Shown here: piece by piece, positions 12,030 through 24,190 of the stretch
Layout: the number at the start of each line of letters is the position of its first letter
Position numbering within the stretch: the first letter of the stretch is position 1
Assembly (NCBI GenBank): GCA_018894105.1
Contig: CM032124.1
Location: forward strand, 4,263,501-4,327,500
Reading direction: 5' to 3'
DNA: 64,000 bases
Source: Jacaranda mimosifolia
Taxonomy: Eukaryota > Streptophyta > Magnoliopsida > Lamiales > Bignoniaceae
Made by a program: the position numbers and the translations under genes
Notes under the pieces: model-generated
What the model was told of the DNA's origin: nothing
The model's input: the letters and a program-made list of their open reading frames with translations, nothing else
Database searches by the model: none

Positions 12030-12368
12030 GTGGCTGTGTGCGTTTGTGTGTGTTTTTTGTCTGAATTACAGAGAATTTTGAAGTCTAATTCAACTTGGTG
12101 GGTCTGATATATAAAATATATTAATGTGTGCTAAGTGCTAACTTTATGCAAAGTTAACCTGTGTTGGGACGTACTATCTAAACGAAGGTTAATTATAGAT
12201 GCACCCTCTTTAAAATAATAAATTTATCAACTTCTCCCAATATTAATTTTTTATAATGTTTCAAAATCCTTCATTTAAGAATCTTCGTTACTTAAAAAAG
12301 AAAAACTTGCAATATGAAAAGTACGTATTTGTGATGCCTTCACACTGACAAGGAATAGCAAATGCTTA
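12030..12368 (-). promoter_or_regulatory. Promoter-proximal region of NLR A, conserved among NLR copies
   Basis: Matches the regions just upstream of NLR B (20848-21130) and E (60004-60360), including a TATATAAAATAT element near 12109 and AAAGGTTAATTATAGATGC-like sequence. By comparison with E this is the core promoter and 5' leader of an NLR gene that is now dead. Confidence 0.6.
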
Positions 12369-12955
12369 GGGCTTGTTTGTTTGTGACTTATCAAAATATT
12401 TTTCAATTTTCAAAACACAAATAAACAATCCATCACATTTTTCAACCTACTATCCAAAATACATCCCAAAAGGCTCAAAATATTCTTCCAATTCATTTTT
12501 TTATCCAACCCATCACATTCTCCAACCCACTATCCAAAATACATCACAAAAGGTCCAAAATAGTCTTCCAATTCATTTTTTATCCAATCCATCACATTCT
12601 CCAACCCACTATCCAAAATACATCAAAAAAAGCCCAAAACACCCTCCCAATGCATTTTCTACCCATTTTCCAATATTTAATGCTCTCATTTTTTGTTCCT
12701 CCTTTCCAATCTATATATAATATACACAAATAATTTTAAAATATTAATTTTATTCTACCAACCCAATAAAAAAATTATTGATGTGACATTTTGTCTCTTT
12801 CAAAAATACAAATAAACAAATAATTTTTTCTCAATTTATTTTTCACCTACCACTCAAAACACAAAGAAACAACCATCATATTGTCTAATCCCACTTTCCA
12901 AAAACTATTTTGTCAAAATATTTTAATAACATACTCCAATTCATAAACAAACACC
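12369..12955. mobile_element. Tourist/PIF-Harbinger-like MITE (family M1) with TTA target-site duplication
   Basis: A 587-bp insertion starting GGGCTTGTTTGTTTGTG and ending CAAACAAACACC, flanked by TTA on both sides (12366-12368 and 12956-12958). The related upstream regions at 27074 and 60350 are continuous at this point, so they serve as empty sites. Inside, at about 12415-12650, is a roughly 85-bp unit repeated three times (CACTATCCAAAATACATC). The PIF/Harbinger assignment rests on the 3-bp TWA-type duplication. A second M1 copy lies at 43690-44511. Confidence 0.82.
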
Positions 12956-13359
12956 TTACTTTTGTGTTTGTGTGGTCTTTTCAAACTCAGCGCTAGAAAA
13001 GTGGAAGCCACGGAAAAGATTTTCAAACCCACATTTGTTTTGCATTTTCAATCAATTAATTAGTTGGAATTGATGTTTTCTAATTATGGTTAAATCTTAG
13101 TTTGATTTGATTTTGACCGGAACTTTGTTTTGATTTTTCTCCCATTCTATTTGCTTCATAAATAGAAGTGTTACTCAATTATATAAATTAAATTATTTGG
13201 GTGAATCTCATGAAGACACTCAATTTGAATCGCACAATTATACCTCTTGTAAATTAGTAATAAAAGTTTTACCCCTTATGATCCATGGATGTGACCCAAA
13301 TTTGGATGAACTACCTGAATTCTTGTGTGTTATTTTGATTACTAATTTAAATTAGCAAT
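12956..13359. other. NLR upstream sequence resuming after the MITE
   Basis: Continues the duplicated NLR upstream segment (CTCAGCGC, GGAAGCCACGGAAAAGATTT), also present at 14620, 24090, 27110 and 60380. The later part (13197-13320) resembles 28170-28310. No gene is visible. Confidence 0.5.
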
Positions 13360-16109
13360 CAAAATATATTAATGTGTGCTGACCTTATGCAAAATTAACA
13401 TGTGTTGGGATGTACTATCTAAACAAAGGTTAATTATAGATGCACCATCTTTAAAATAGTAAAATTATCAACTTCTCTTAGATATTAATTTTTTATAATT
13501 TTCAAAATCCTATTGTTATTTAAAAAGGAAAATTTGCAAAATAATGTTATGTGATTATAGTCGATGGAAGACAAAAAATATTCATTTTATATAAGTTTTT
13601 TGGTCAAACACCTTATGCATGAGATAGACGAACAATTATTATTACATTTGTCGTACAAGAATAACTTGTGCAGTACGTATAGTAATGTAAAGTTTTCGGC
13701 CCAATTATTTCGAGTTAATATTGTTGTGCATCGATGGTTGTTAAAATTAATTTCTTTAGAGCAAATTTGAAGTATATTTGCGAAGTCTCAAAACTTTAAA
13801 CCAAAAAAAATTCCCCATGAGGTACGAACGAAGTCATTTCACTTGTGGGCAGATATGACGACTGAGGGGGCGAGGGGGGTGGGGGGGAAGGAAGAAGAAG
13901 AAGAAGATAATGAAACAACTTGGGATTTGTTGATACATATTAACAGGCTGGAGATGCTAATTTTCGGATCCGAACCAAATTAAATATATATAAATTAACT
14001 AAGGTAATGTTAGGTTATGTTTTTTGTTTGATTTTATTATGTATTTTTGGAGAATGAATTATTGGAGAATGTGAAAGTTGTTTTTCAATATGTTTATTTA
14101 TATTTTGGAAGAGATATTTTTTACTATAGCAGTCAAATTAATATTTTTTTGTTAGATTTTTAGGGTGAAAATAAAATTAAATGATTATTTTAATGTTAAA
14201 ATAATAATAAAACATATATGATGTATATATTGAAGAATGTGTAGTTTAAAAAAAAATGGGGATATGTTTGATTTGTTTTCCCGGAATAATATTGTTTTGG
14301 GGAAACATAACCAAATATTTCCTAAGAGATCATAAAAGACATTTTACTACCATTGGCCAGCATCATTGATTTTATTTAGGCACAATTTTGTGCTTATGAA
14401 ATTTTTAATTGGTTTATGAGGCAATCAGTTGAAAAAGGTATGCAACTTGAATTAAGTAAACACAATATATATAGTTATTAACTTGGCAACTTGCAACTTG
14501 TTAATAATGATTCATATGAATGAGGTCACTCAACTAATTATCTACGGCCTTCACACTGACTTGGAGTAGCAAATGCTCTCTTTTTGTGTTTGGTCCTGTT
14601 TTTGAACATCAAACAATTTTCAAACTCAGTGTATTGGTCCCTTTTTCCAAAGCAGAAAAAAAGTGGAAGGCCACGGAAAATATTTTCAAACCACCTCTTC
14701 TTCTGCATTTTAAAACTCATTTACTAAGACCTTTGTCTTTTGTTTTTTTTTTTTTTTTTTGGGGGACAGATAGGAGATAGGTAGGTCCTTCTCGAACCGT
14801 CAAAAGCAGAGCCACCAATGTTAGTGCCTACTCACCCCTTGTCATAACAGGGGCGAATTTGTGTAAGCAAGTCTAAAGGCCAGAGAGTTGATGAGATTTG
14901 ACCTGTTTTCAATCAATCAGTTGAAATTGGTGTTCTAATTTAAGTTAAAATTTAATTTGATCTTGATTCAGATTTTCTTTTGATTTTTATCTCATCCTAT
15001 TTACTCCATCAAGAAAAGTGTTCCTCTATTTTTTGAAACTAGAAAGGTGTACACTTATGATACACGTGCCTTATTATTATTATTATTTTTTTCAGATTTA
15101 GTTGCTTAATAAATTATTTTTTAATTTTTTATTTATTTTCTATCATTCTCATGAATTGAATTTAAGAATTTGTTATCCATAATTTCAATTTAATTTTAGT
15201 TCTTTTTTTTAAACAGTAAATTCCAGTCTTTATTTTATAAAACAAAACTAAAAATATGATTCAATGATTCAGATCAATTTATAATTGATTCCATCAAAAT
15301 TTAGATAAATAAATAAAATTTATATTATTTATTTAATTTTAGATTTTTAATGGACCACTTGTTTTATTTTTTTTTTATCTAAAATTGGAAAGAAAAAAAA
15401 AAAAAAACTCTCTCATGTGTTTGATTCATCTATAACAATTCTGCTCTCACTTTCGTCTCTTCTTAGTTTAGCCAAAAATATAGGAAGTTAAATTTTGGTC
15501 AATTTTAAACCTTTAAATATCATTGTGTAGAATAAAAATATTATATAATTTTATAACATATTTTTTGTTAAAAAATAATGTGAAAATTATTTCATTAAAA
15601 ATTTGCTAGTTTATAAATATGTAAGAGTTGGATTATGAATTAATTTGGCTATTAATATAATATATACATGAATTGTTAAATGAAATTCATTGTTTGAAAT
15701 AAATATTTTTATTCTTATTATTTATTTAATATTTAACAATATAAAAAATAAGAATTTTTTACTGTTGGATATTTTGTATTTAAGGAGTATATACTCCATA
15801 TATACCTAGGGATTTATATTTCATAGGGTATGAATGAATATAGTGAAATATATTTATTGATAGAAAATATATTTCACTATGTCATTTTAATGTTATTACT
15901 AAAACTGAATCAATATTTTTTAAGCTTAATATATAGTTTGAATTATATAACTATAAATCCAACAATGCATACTTCTTTGAAAAATTCAAATTTTAGTTAA
16001 ATATGACCAAGGTCAAGTTAATTATAAAATGAGTGAATTATCCTTGTTATATTATTGATGTATACTTTAATTAAATTTATCATATGATTAGTTAAGTCAT
16101 ACAAAACTT
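13360..16109. other. Second NLR-type upstream region with no gene attached
   Basis: Starts with another copy of the NLR promoter-proximal sequence (ATATATTAATGTGTGCTGAC, compare 12115 and 60105). It then follows the upstream region of NLR B (21000-21237 and 22944-26332) to the head-to-tail duplication junction near 16110. No NLR coding sequence adjoins it, so the gene it once served appears deleted. Notable parts are a purine-rich tract at 13866-13908 and the uninterrupted CATGAGATAGAC at 13618-13629, the empty site of the retrotransposon at 21238. No other gene is found. Confidence 0.65.
13866..13908. repeat. Purine-rich low-complexity tract (G-runs then GAA repeats)
   Basis: G-rich tract followed by GAAGAAGAAGAAG. 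It is absent from the paralogous position near 23620, so it is a local expansion. Confidence 0.7.
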
Positions 16110-16317
16110 GACGAAAAAGCAACTCATTAGTCTTCTTACGCACATTACTCAATGCGAGGGGGCTGTATTCCCGACAAGCATCTACCGGACGAGCATGATA
16201 GGATGCCTCCTAACATGGATAGATCACATGCACACAGACATATATAGCTAACTATATTACTAACTTTATCTAGCAAAATATAACATGTAAGCAAACACAA
16301 AACGTGCTGTTGCATCA

Positions 16318-16800
16318 CTTTAATTTGTTTGGGCTGCCTTGAATTTTCTCGTTTCCAGGACGAAGAAATCCAAACAAAGACAAAATGGAGAAAGCAGAGA
16401 AGCAAGGCGATGAAATGTCTACAGACACATGGCAACCAAAGTTTGTTGGACCTCTAACAAGTTCGTAGCCTAGTAAGAATCTGTGGTCTATCCGAAGGCT
16501 ACCTCCTCATCAGTAGAGCAATATGCGAAAGCCTTAATAAAATATGTAGCAGCCGGAGCGTCCATTTTGATTGTCTAGGTGAATGTGTTGTTATGAAGAC
16601 TACATGGTTTAGTAACAATCTTGTGTTGGCAGATCTTATCCTTTGATAAATCATCTACTGTTTTTCTCCATGCGTGGACCTGTTGGCTAATTAGTGCGTA
16701 GTAGAGGTTGATCTCTACTGTCCTGTAGGCAAAATCTATCGCGGCTGGGAAACTAGCGTTGAGCAACCAAATCGTATTTTGTAATTGAGAAGTGAAAGAC
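16318..16800 (-). pseudogene. NRT3.1: NRT3.1/NAR2-like pseudogene copy 2
   Basis: Minus-strand homologue of the copy at 8355-8795. It keeps NASFPAAIDFAYRTVEI, HAWRKTVDDLSKD, KICQHKIVTKPC, TIKMDAPAATYF and DEEVAFG. After a one-base frame change it keeps the C-terminal CHVSVDISSPCFSAFS and SILSLFGFLRPG segment, the membrane anchor missing from copy 1. In-frame stops replace the tryptophan of TFTWT (16575-16577), a glutamine after VAFG, and one further residue. The first exon is not found. It is 3' of NLR B, just as copy 1 is 3' of NLR A. Confidence 0.85.
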
Positions 16801-17472
16801 ACAGAACACATTCTACATCTGAAAATGCAAGACAACATTGGAGAAGGCTCGGCAATTATTTCAATAAAAAATTTGTAGTTATATCAAATTGTTCTTTGTG
16901 GAACTCATCAATTGCAATATTTGATTTGAGATTATGTGAAATACTCGAACTAATATTGTTGAATAACAAATCAACTTAAAGGGAGATCAAAACCTAAAAT
17001 ATAAAATCTTGAAAAGAAGAATAAAGGGATTTGATCAAATTCAATAAATTTCAATTTGTATTCTTTTGCTGATTCTATAATTTTTATTTTTCAAAATACA
17101 AAATTTATGTCAAATGAGGTGGTGGAGAATGTAGTATAACTAACTCAATTACTTAGTATGCAACTAAGACTAAGAGATGATGTAAAACAAAGTAACTTTA
17201 TTCTATCAACCCTACTCTTGAAAGTCGAGCAACATAAACATGTAGCCAGGACATGGCATCAAATTGAAACATGCAAGAGAATTTCATAAAACACTAGATT
17301 TATAATAAGAAAACAATTAGGCGGAAAACATCTCTGAAAACATAAGATCATATTGTACAGTCTCCATGCCAAGAACATAAGGAAAAATAAGAAACAATCG
17401 AATTCACACAACAGTCTATTTTTGCGTACATTTGAAAATAACACATTTAAGCTAGATGAATTGGGGGATATA
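16801..17472. other. Spacer between NAR2 pseudogene 2 and NLR B
   Basis: Duplicate of 8796-9469. It contains the remains of the NAR2 intron and the likely 3' UTR of NLR B. Nothing else is recognised. Confidence 0.55.
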
Positions 17473-19860
17473 TCATTCGTATTCAAGAGGAAAAATAGAG
17501 AGCTCAATTTCTCTTCCTTCTATGAGCCCTTGAATTTTCTTGGCAGAAGCAATAGCCGATTTGGTAGTCCGGTACAAGTATATTTGCTTGAGCGTTGATA
17601 CATCTGCGAGGTTGAAAGGAAGTGCTTCAAGTTGCTCACAGTTCCTAAGTGCAATGTATTGAAGCTTAGGAAAATGAGTGCTGCTTGAAGCTTTCCAGAC
17701 AACTAAGTTTGTGTATTCAACTTGCAACACTTCAAGTTGAGGAAAACCATTTTCAGCTATTTCCCAACTCTCTCCCATGAATGCATTGTTTTTCAACTTA
17801 AGTACTTTCAGGTTCTCTAACAACTCGAGGATAGACATATATTTCCAATCTAGAAAAGTATATGATAATGTCAGACTCATCAGTTTGGGTGGAAATTTGT
17901 AGGGTGGAGGAAGGCCAGATAACTTACTAGCACCCACATCATTCAATAGTTTCAATTTTTCAAGATGGCCCAATTTTCTCAAACCATCAAATGGAGTACT
18001 TGAAGATGATCCACCATTGCTATTGTCGTCTTCCCCTGTTATTAGCGTGGCTAAATGCCCCCTAATGCCTAGTTTCTTGAGGTTATTGGCCCTTTCAAAC
18101 ACCTGTGCGCAACTTTGAGGTGATATATTGGCAAGTGTTTGGATCTTTTCACCTTGATTATTGTGATCACCTTCTACCATAGTACTCTTCCTCAAAACAA
18201 TCGATGCATTGGTTTCCAAATGCCTCAAATGAATCATCTTCCATATATCTGCTTTGATTTCCAGGACCCGCGAAGTTGTGTCAACTATAAGAGTTTGTAT
18301 ATTCCACATCTTGGAGATGGCTTCAGGAATAACCTTGAAATCACTAGAAAGACAGATATACCTCAAATGAACTAATTGGGTTAGGTAGAATGGGAATCTA
18401 GTGAATCTGATGGGCTTCACATCTAAAACTCTGAGTAGTTTGAAGGCATCTGGGATGGATGCAACATTTTCTGGGAGTAAGATGGTTTCTTCTCTCAAGA
18501 AATGCAGAAGAGTACGAACATGCGGACCATAAGGCTGTGATGAGAGGAAATTCACAACTTGAGAATGAATTGAAATGTGGCGATACTTGTGTAAGTACTG
18601 ATCAGCATCAGAATTACTTGAAGAAATCAGTGATCCTTGTATTTCATGGAAAAAGTACTTTTGAGCTTCACTTATGCAGAAGTCACGTATCAAGTCATGC
18701 ACACGGCAAGTTTTAATTCTACCAGTACGACTAACTTTGTTAATCATTACCAGGTTTCTATCAATAAGGTCCTTGAAATACTCTTCACCCGTTTCTTCCA
18801 AGCTTATCCCTAGGGTTTTTTGTTGTATAAAGCCTTGTGCAACCCACAGGAGGATTAATCTCTGAACTGGGATGTCAAAGTCTTCAGGAAACATTCCCAA
18901 ATACAGAAAGCATGGTCTCAAGTAATCCGGTAACATGCTGTAACAAAATGAAACAACATTTTCCATATCAATTTTGCTATAAACAGAGGCTTGCAAGGTT
19001 TCAGCAACTTCCATCCATCTCTCACGCACTTCACTCTCTGAAGCCTTTTTGGCTAAAATTCCACCAATTAACTTTATTAAAAGCGGCACACCAACACATT
19101 GCCTAGCAATATATTTTCCCACAGATGCCAACTCTGGAGGGCACTCGTGCTCACCAAATACTCCCAATAGTAGTAGTTCCCAACTTTCACTGTCGTCTCG
19201 AAAACGCAATTTGTGGGGTTCTCTATTAGGGTTAGCATACATCGCCACCTCTAGCATACGACTAGTTATCAATATTTTACTCATCCTGTTGTTGTGCTTT
19301 GCGAAGATATCTTGGAGATCATCCCAAACTTGTGTATTCCACATGTCATCCAAAATAATCAAGAATTTATCTCTGTCTAGGCGTGTATGTAGTATTTGTG
19401 CTATCTCTGCTTCAGTCTTATCGTACATGTCCTCCGTCATCCAACTCAAGTCCCGAAGCATGGTCAAATAAACATCCTTTTTACGGAAATTTGAAGAGAC
19501 ATCAACCCATAGACGAATGGGGAATTCGGATTTGATTCTGGCATCATGAAAAATCTTCTGCGCCAAAGTTGTTTTGCCAATACCAGCCATACCAATGACA
19601 GAGATGACGTCAAGTTGCTGAGTTTCTTGGGTTAGAATATCTATTAATTGTTCTGACTCATATTCAAAACCTATGACGTAGTCTTCCCTCACAGTGGGAA
19701 CCTGATGACAAACAATCATAAGTTAATCAATAAGCTTAGAAGACGGAGAACACAAGTTAATATCATGGGTTCCTCTTTTTCCCTTAATTTTGGACATGCG
19801 TCTACATACGTTGTGCAATTGATAAACATAAGTTTCAATGTTTTTGGTTCATATATGATC

Positions 19861-19915
<55 letters not shown>

Positions 19916-20847
19916 GGATAATGCATAACTAATGTATTGCAGTTCCAATAAATAAGGATAAAGTTTGATAGCTAATAATTTTTGTTGCTTATTATTTAAA
20001 AGTATTACATATATTACAAAAATTGTAACTATAATTTACAGTTATAGCTAAGAAATTAATTTCTAAGCTTGCAAACTTAGAGAATACCTAATTTTTTTTT
20101 GTAGTGTGATAGTAATGAAAAAAAGTCCAAATTTAAAAAAAAAACAACTCTATTTTGAGATATCTTAAAAAAATGAAGTAATACAACAGAGAGTATATAC
20201 AATTAAGAAATTTAAGTTCCCATGTAAAGCTAAAAATCTTTCAAGTCCGCATCATCTTAATACCTAAACACTTGGAAAAAAAGAACTTGGAAACTAACTA
20301 CACCACATGAAAAAGGTTTTTCAAAGATTTTTACATGATCAAAAATATAATTTTACCTAAAACCCAAACGACATGTCCAAGAAAGGGATGTAACAATATT
20401 GGTTGGGTTTACCTTAATTTCCTCTTCAAAATTCTCTTGTCTCTCTCGTGTGTCGAATTCCTCAAAATATATCTTTTTCTGATCGTATATTTCTTTGACC
20501 TTTGCACCTATCAACTCAACCTGTTGGATGATAGTACTGAGAAGCTTTGCCGGAGCATCAAAAGCCCTTTTGAAGTACTTTTCGAGCCCTTTATCGGTCG
20601 CCTGGCTCACGAAAACTTCGACCGCATCTTCTGCTTCGTAAACGACTCGTATGATCTGTCCAACCACTTCTTTCAGGATCTTGTCCTTGTCCCGTTTTCT
20701 TTTTGAGTCGTTGAGGAATCTTTTGAACAAACGTAGATTGCTCTCAAGCACTTGGATCTGATTTTTGACATCGGAGATCAGATGGGACTTATGGAGCTGT
20801 AGCTGTTGTAGATTGTCCAGAAGGAATTCAACAGCAGCATCCTCCAT
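17473..20847 (-). CDS. NLR B: intact R1-like CC-NB-ARC-LRR disease resistance protein
   Basis: Intracellular immune receptor with two exons on the minus strand: 20413-20847 (145 codons) and 17473-19701, joined in phase 0 over a 711-bp intron with GT/AG borders; product 887 residues. The ATG opens MEDAAVEFLL, shared with E. The coiled-coil (Rx_N-type) domain has an EDVID-like EDAVEVF at 73-79. NB-ARC motifs are complete: P-loop GMAGIGKTT 182-190, kinase 2 LIILDDMW (DD 263-264), RNBS-B ITSR (~290-293), GVPL 349-352, RNBS-D CFLYLGMFPEDF, and the MHD equivalent VHD 479-481. An irregular LRR region follows to the C-terminus; no integrated extra domain is seen. No frame damage is visible. Relation to potato R1-type late blight resistance homologues is family knowledge; the pathogen recognised is unknown. 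Confidence 0.95.
19863..19915. repeat. (CT)n(AT)n microsatellite in NLR B intron 1
   Basis: CT dinucleotides followed by AT dinucleotides. A similar compound repeat lies at 58582-58621 in intron 1 of NLR E at nearly the same distance from exon 2. This supports common origin of the two introns. Confidence 0.9.
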
Positions 20848-20853
20848 TGCGTG

Positions 20854-20857
<4 letters not shown>

Positions 20858-20888
<31 letters not shown>
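20858..20888. repeat. (TG)n microsatellite in the 5' leader of NLR B
   Basis: About fifteen TG units 11 bp upstream of the start codon on the minus strand. NLR E lacks this expansion, and C has a shorter, degenerate version near 44595-44622. Confidence 0.85.
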
Positions 20889-20891
<3 letters not shown>

Positions 20892-20940
20892 TACAGAGAA
20901 TCCCAAGGGCAACTTTGAGGTCCAATTCTTGGTGGGTGTG

Positions 20941-20951
20941 GTATATAAAAT
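20941..20951 (-). promoter_or_regulatory. Probable TATA box of NLR B
   Basis: Minus strand reads TTTTATATAC about 95 nt upstream of the ATG at 20847. The same element lies at a similar distance upstream of NLR E (60098-60105) and in the dead promoter of A (near 12109). Conservation across copies supports it. No transcript evidence is available here. Confidence 0.55.
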
Positions 20952-21237
20952 ATCCTAATGTGCGCACCCTTTATGCAAACTGAACCTGTTTTAGAAAGTA
21001 ATATCTAAATAAAATTTAATTATTGATGCACCCTCTTTAAAATAGTAAAACTTACCAACTAAATTATCAACTTCTCTCATGCAATTTTTATAATTTTCAA
21101 AATCCTTCATCTAAAAATCTTTAATTGTTATTTAAAAAAGTAAAACATGCAAAATACAATTAGGTGATTATAGCTGCTGGAAGGCACAAAAAATAGTCAT
21201 TTTGTATAAGTTTTTTGGTCAAGTACTTTATGCATGA

Positions 21238-21725
21238 TGTTGGAGCACACTGAAAGCAATTTAGGCACGATATTTAATTTATCAGGAATTCATAAATCAC
21301 ATCCACAAATTTGATGATAGAATTAATACCCGATAGATAAAAAATAAAATAGACACAGATTTAGGTGGTTCGGAAAATTCCACCTACCCCCATGGAAGTT
21401 TTCTATGATAGAATTTTACTAGTACAAGTCAACCCATGAATTTGACATCCCCAAACTCAAGCCAAAAAATCCTTGTACAACTATTATCATAACTACCAAA
21501 AAAACATGCACTCCACCCCTTTGTATTGCCCCATTCATACTCACAATAACTACCTTATGAGTATTATGAGTTCCATGACTTTGCTTTTCAAGTAATCAAA
21601 TAAACATATCCATTTATAATAGAAAATTACTTGACTGCTTTACTTAAAACTAGGAAATCAAATACAAAAAGGAGTCATAATTATAGTCAAACTTGGCCTC
21701 TCGATAACCAAGTCAAATCCCAACA
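21238..21725 (-). repeat. Left LTR of the deleted copia element
   Basis: 488 bp, TG...CA ends. It is the 3' LTR with respect to the element's minus-strand orientation. Confidence 0.88.
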
Positions 21726-22436
21726 ATCTTCACCTTGATGAGATTTCTCATCTCAATAATTGTTCATGACTCCATCGCAAAACAAATACCATTGGCCTTC
21801 AATGATACCACTGCACATGTCGAATTAATAAGGTCCTGGCACCAACTAACTCATCCCAGCCAATGCACATTTACAACCTAATGTGTGACTTTTAGGACTC
21901 CACCTCTATTGAATATTCACAACCCTTGGAATCCAACTAGCTCAAGAAAATTAAATTCTTTCGTTTCTTTATGACATAGGTCACACCACATAAAGTATGA
22001 ACCGCTCCAACAATTATTTTGATTTTCACCACTCCAATACCCATGACTCTCCAAGTAGAATCATTACACAAAGACAAATTACCTTTCTTCCATGATTGAA
22101 GTGAATTAAAAATAATCCTCATGGAGCAAACATGCATTATGCATCCGGAATCCAAAATTCAATCACCTCCACAACATTATTATTAATGTTGTCTGCAATA
22201 CAAAATCAAATCTTCCTACTGTAAATCCTTCATATCTGTTTGCTTCTTCTATCTTCCCTTCAACGCCACTGCTAGGCCTTGTTAAATTAGGATATCCTCC
22301 ACCCTTTCTTGCCAAAGAGTAAAATTTCCTTTGTCATCAAGTTTTTGAACTGTGAAGTAATTTGCCAATGACACTGTCCATCCACGAAAAATTAAATCTC
22401 ATCTTTCAGCCCCAACCAAAATCTCCTATACCAATT

Positions 22437-22943
22437 TGTTGGAGCACAGTAGAAGCAATTTAGGTACGAGATTTAATTTACCAGAAATCCACAAATCATA
22501 CCTACAAATTTGATGATAAAATTAATAAGAGACAGATAGAAAAATAAAATAGACATAGATTTACGTGGTTCAACAATTCCACCTACCTCAACGAGAGTTT
22601 TCTTTATTCAATTATGATAAAATTTTACTAATACAAGCCAACCCTCGAACTTGACATACCCAAACTCAAGCCAAAAAAAAAAAAACCCCCTTTTACAACC
22701 ACTATTATAACTACTAAAGAAATACTCACTCCACCCTTTTGTATTGCCCCACTCGTACCCATAATAACTACTCCATGAGTATTATAAGTTACATGAATTT
22801 GCTCTTCAAGTAATCAAATAAACACATCTATTTATAATAGAAAATTATTTGACTACTTTACATAAAACTAGGAAACACAATATAAGAAAGAGTCCTAATT
22901 TTAGTCAAATTTGATCTCTCAATAACCAAGTCAAATTCCAACA
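22437..22943 (-). repeat. Right LTR of the deleted copia element
   Basis: 507 bp, TG...CA ends; the 5' LTR by orientation. It differs from the left LTR by many substitutions and small indels, so the insertion is not very recent. Confidence 0.88.
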
Positions 22944-24190
22944 CATGAGATAGACTAATAATTATTATTACAATTGTCATGCAAGAATGACTTGTGCAGT
23001 AAGTATACTAATGTAAAGTTGAAATATAGATGATGGTACTGATAGAATTGATGAGCTAACGCATGTTATTAATTAGGACTAAATTTACTAGCAATTCTTT
23101 TTCTTTTTTTTCTTCTTTCTTAATGTGGATATGCCCTTTTTTTCTTCCTAATTATATGGTTTTTAGACTATTGAAGGCTCCCGTTATCTTATTAATTTTC
23201 TTTTTCTTTTTTAATTAATAGATTTTATATTTTCAAAATTTTGAGTTTATGATAATTTTATTATTTGATGCGTTCCACAATCCTATTAAGATATTTTGTT
23301 CTGATCTTATGGGATTAAAATATTAAAAAGTGATGTACATCGAATTAATAATAACAAATTTTAATTAGTATCAATTTTTTAGTTGATGAATACTAGCTGG
23401 GTGTTTTTCCCCCCTCTCAAAGTATTTACGTTATGCTGCTCATTGCTGGCACTTCTGTTCTTCAGCCCAACAATTTCAAGTAATTAATTTTGTAGTGCAT
23501 TAATGGTCTTTAAAATTAATTTCTTCAGAGCAAATTTGAAATATATCTGCGAAGTCTCAAAAATGTTAAGCCAAAATATTTCCCCTGTGAGGTATGAACA
23601 TTGTCATTTCACTTGTGGGCACATGATGCGAGGAAAAAACAAAACCAGTGAAGCAACTTGGGATTTGTTAATACATATTAACAGCTGGCTTGAGATGCTA
23701 GTTAACTTTCAAGATGAGAGCCAAATTAAATATATATTAATTAACTAAGAGATCATAAGATACATTTTACTACCATTGGCCAGCATCATTGATTTAATTA
23801 ATTCAGGCACAATTTTGTCCTTATGAAATTTTTAATTGGTTTGATGAGGCAATCAATCGAAAAAAATTATGCAAGTTGGATATAGGCAATCAATCGGAAA
23901 AAAAAAAAAAAAAAAAGTATGCAAGTTGGACAGAATATATATTGTTATAAATAGCAACTTGCAATTTGTTAATAATGATTCATATGAATAAGATCACTCA
24001 AAATAATTATCTACAGCATTCACACTGACTTGGAATAGCAAATACTTCCTTTTTGTGTTTCGTGCTGTCTTCGAACATTAAACATTTTGTCAAACTCAGC
24101 GCATTAGTCCCTTTTTCCAATGCAGAAAAGTGGAAGCCACGGAAAAGATTTTCCAGCCACCTCTTTTGCATTTTAAAACTCATTTACTAA
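22944..24190. other. Upstream region of NLR B, continued
   Basis: Matches 13619-14716 of the first duplication unit with intervening indels (shared CATTGGCCAGCATCATTGAT and AGCAAATTTGAA). 23040-23460 has no counterpart recognised in unit 1. No gene is seen. Confidence 0.55.

Larger units (their letters stand above)
21238..22943 (-). mobile_element. Internally deleted Ty1/copia element with CATGA target-site duplication
   Basis: LTRs at 21238-21725 and 22437-22943 (TGTTGGAGCACA...CCAACA) enclose about 711 bp. CATGA flanks both ends (21233-21237 and 22944-22948), and the paralogous upstream region at 13618 has it only once. On the minus strand, a Met-tRNA-like primer site (TTGGTATAGGAG) abuts the right LTR and a purine-rich AAGGTGAAGAT abuts the left one, so the element reads leftward. 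Its interior keeps only a copia protease-like piece (WIPD then MDSGCIMHVCSMR near 22150) and a short stretch before integrase. Integrase, reverse transcriptase and RNase H are gone, so it is non-autonomous. Confidence 0.9.

Noticed and set aside
12373..12720. Plus-strand open frame with repeated SNSFFYPTHHI-like motif
   Set aside because: It is the translation of the triplicated unit inside the MITE at 12369-12955, not a repeat protein.
18139..19471. Several plus-strand open frames across NLR B (also across D and E)
   Set aside because: They lie antisense to the conserved NB-ARC/LRR coding frame and recur only because the NLR copies are similar. No domain or start context supports them.
20335..20706. 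Plus-strand open frame of 123 codons
   Set aside because: Antisense to NLR B exon 1 and the intron edge. The minus-strand coiled-coil reading is clearly the real one.
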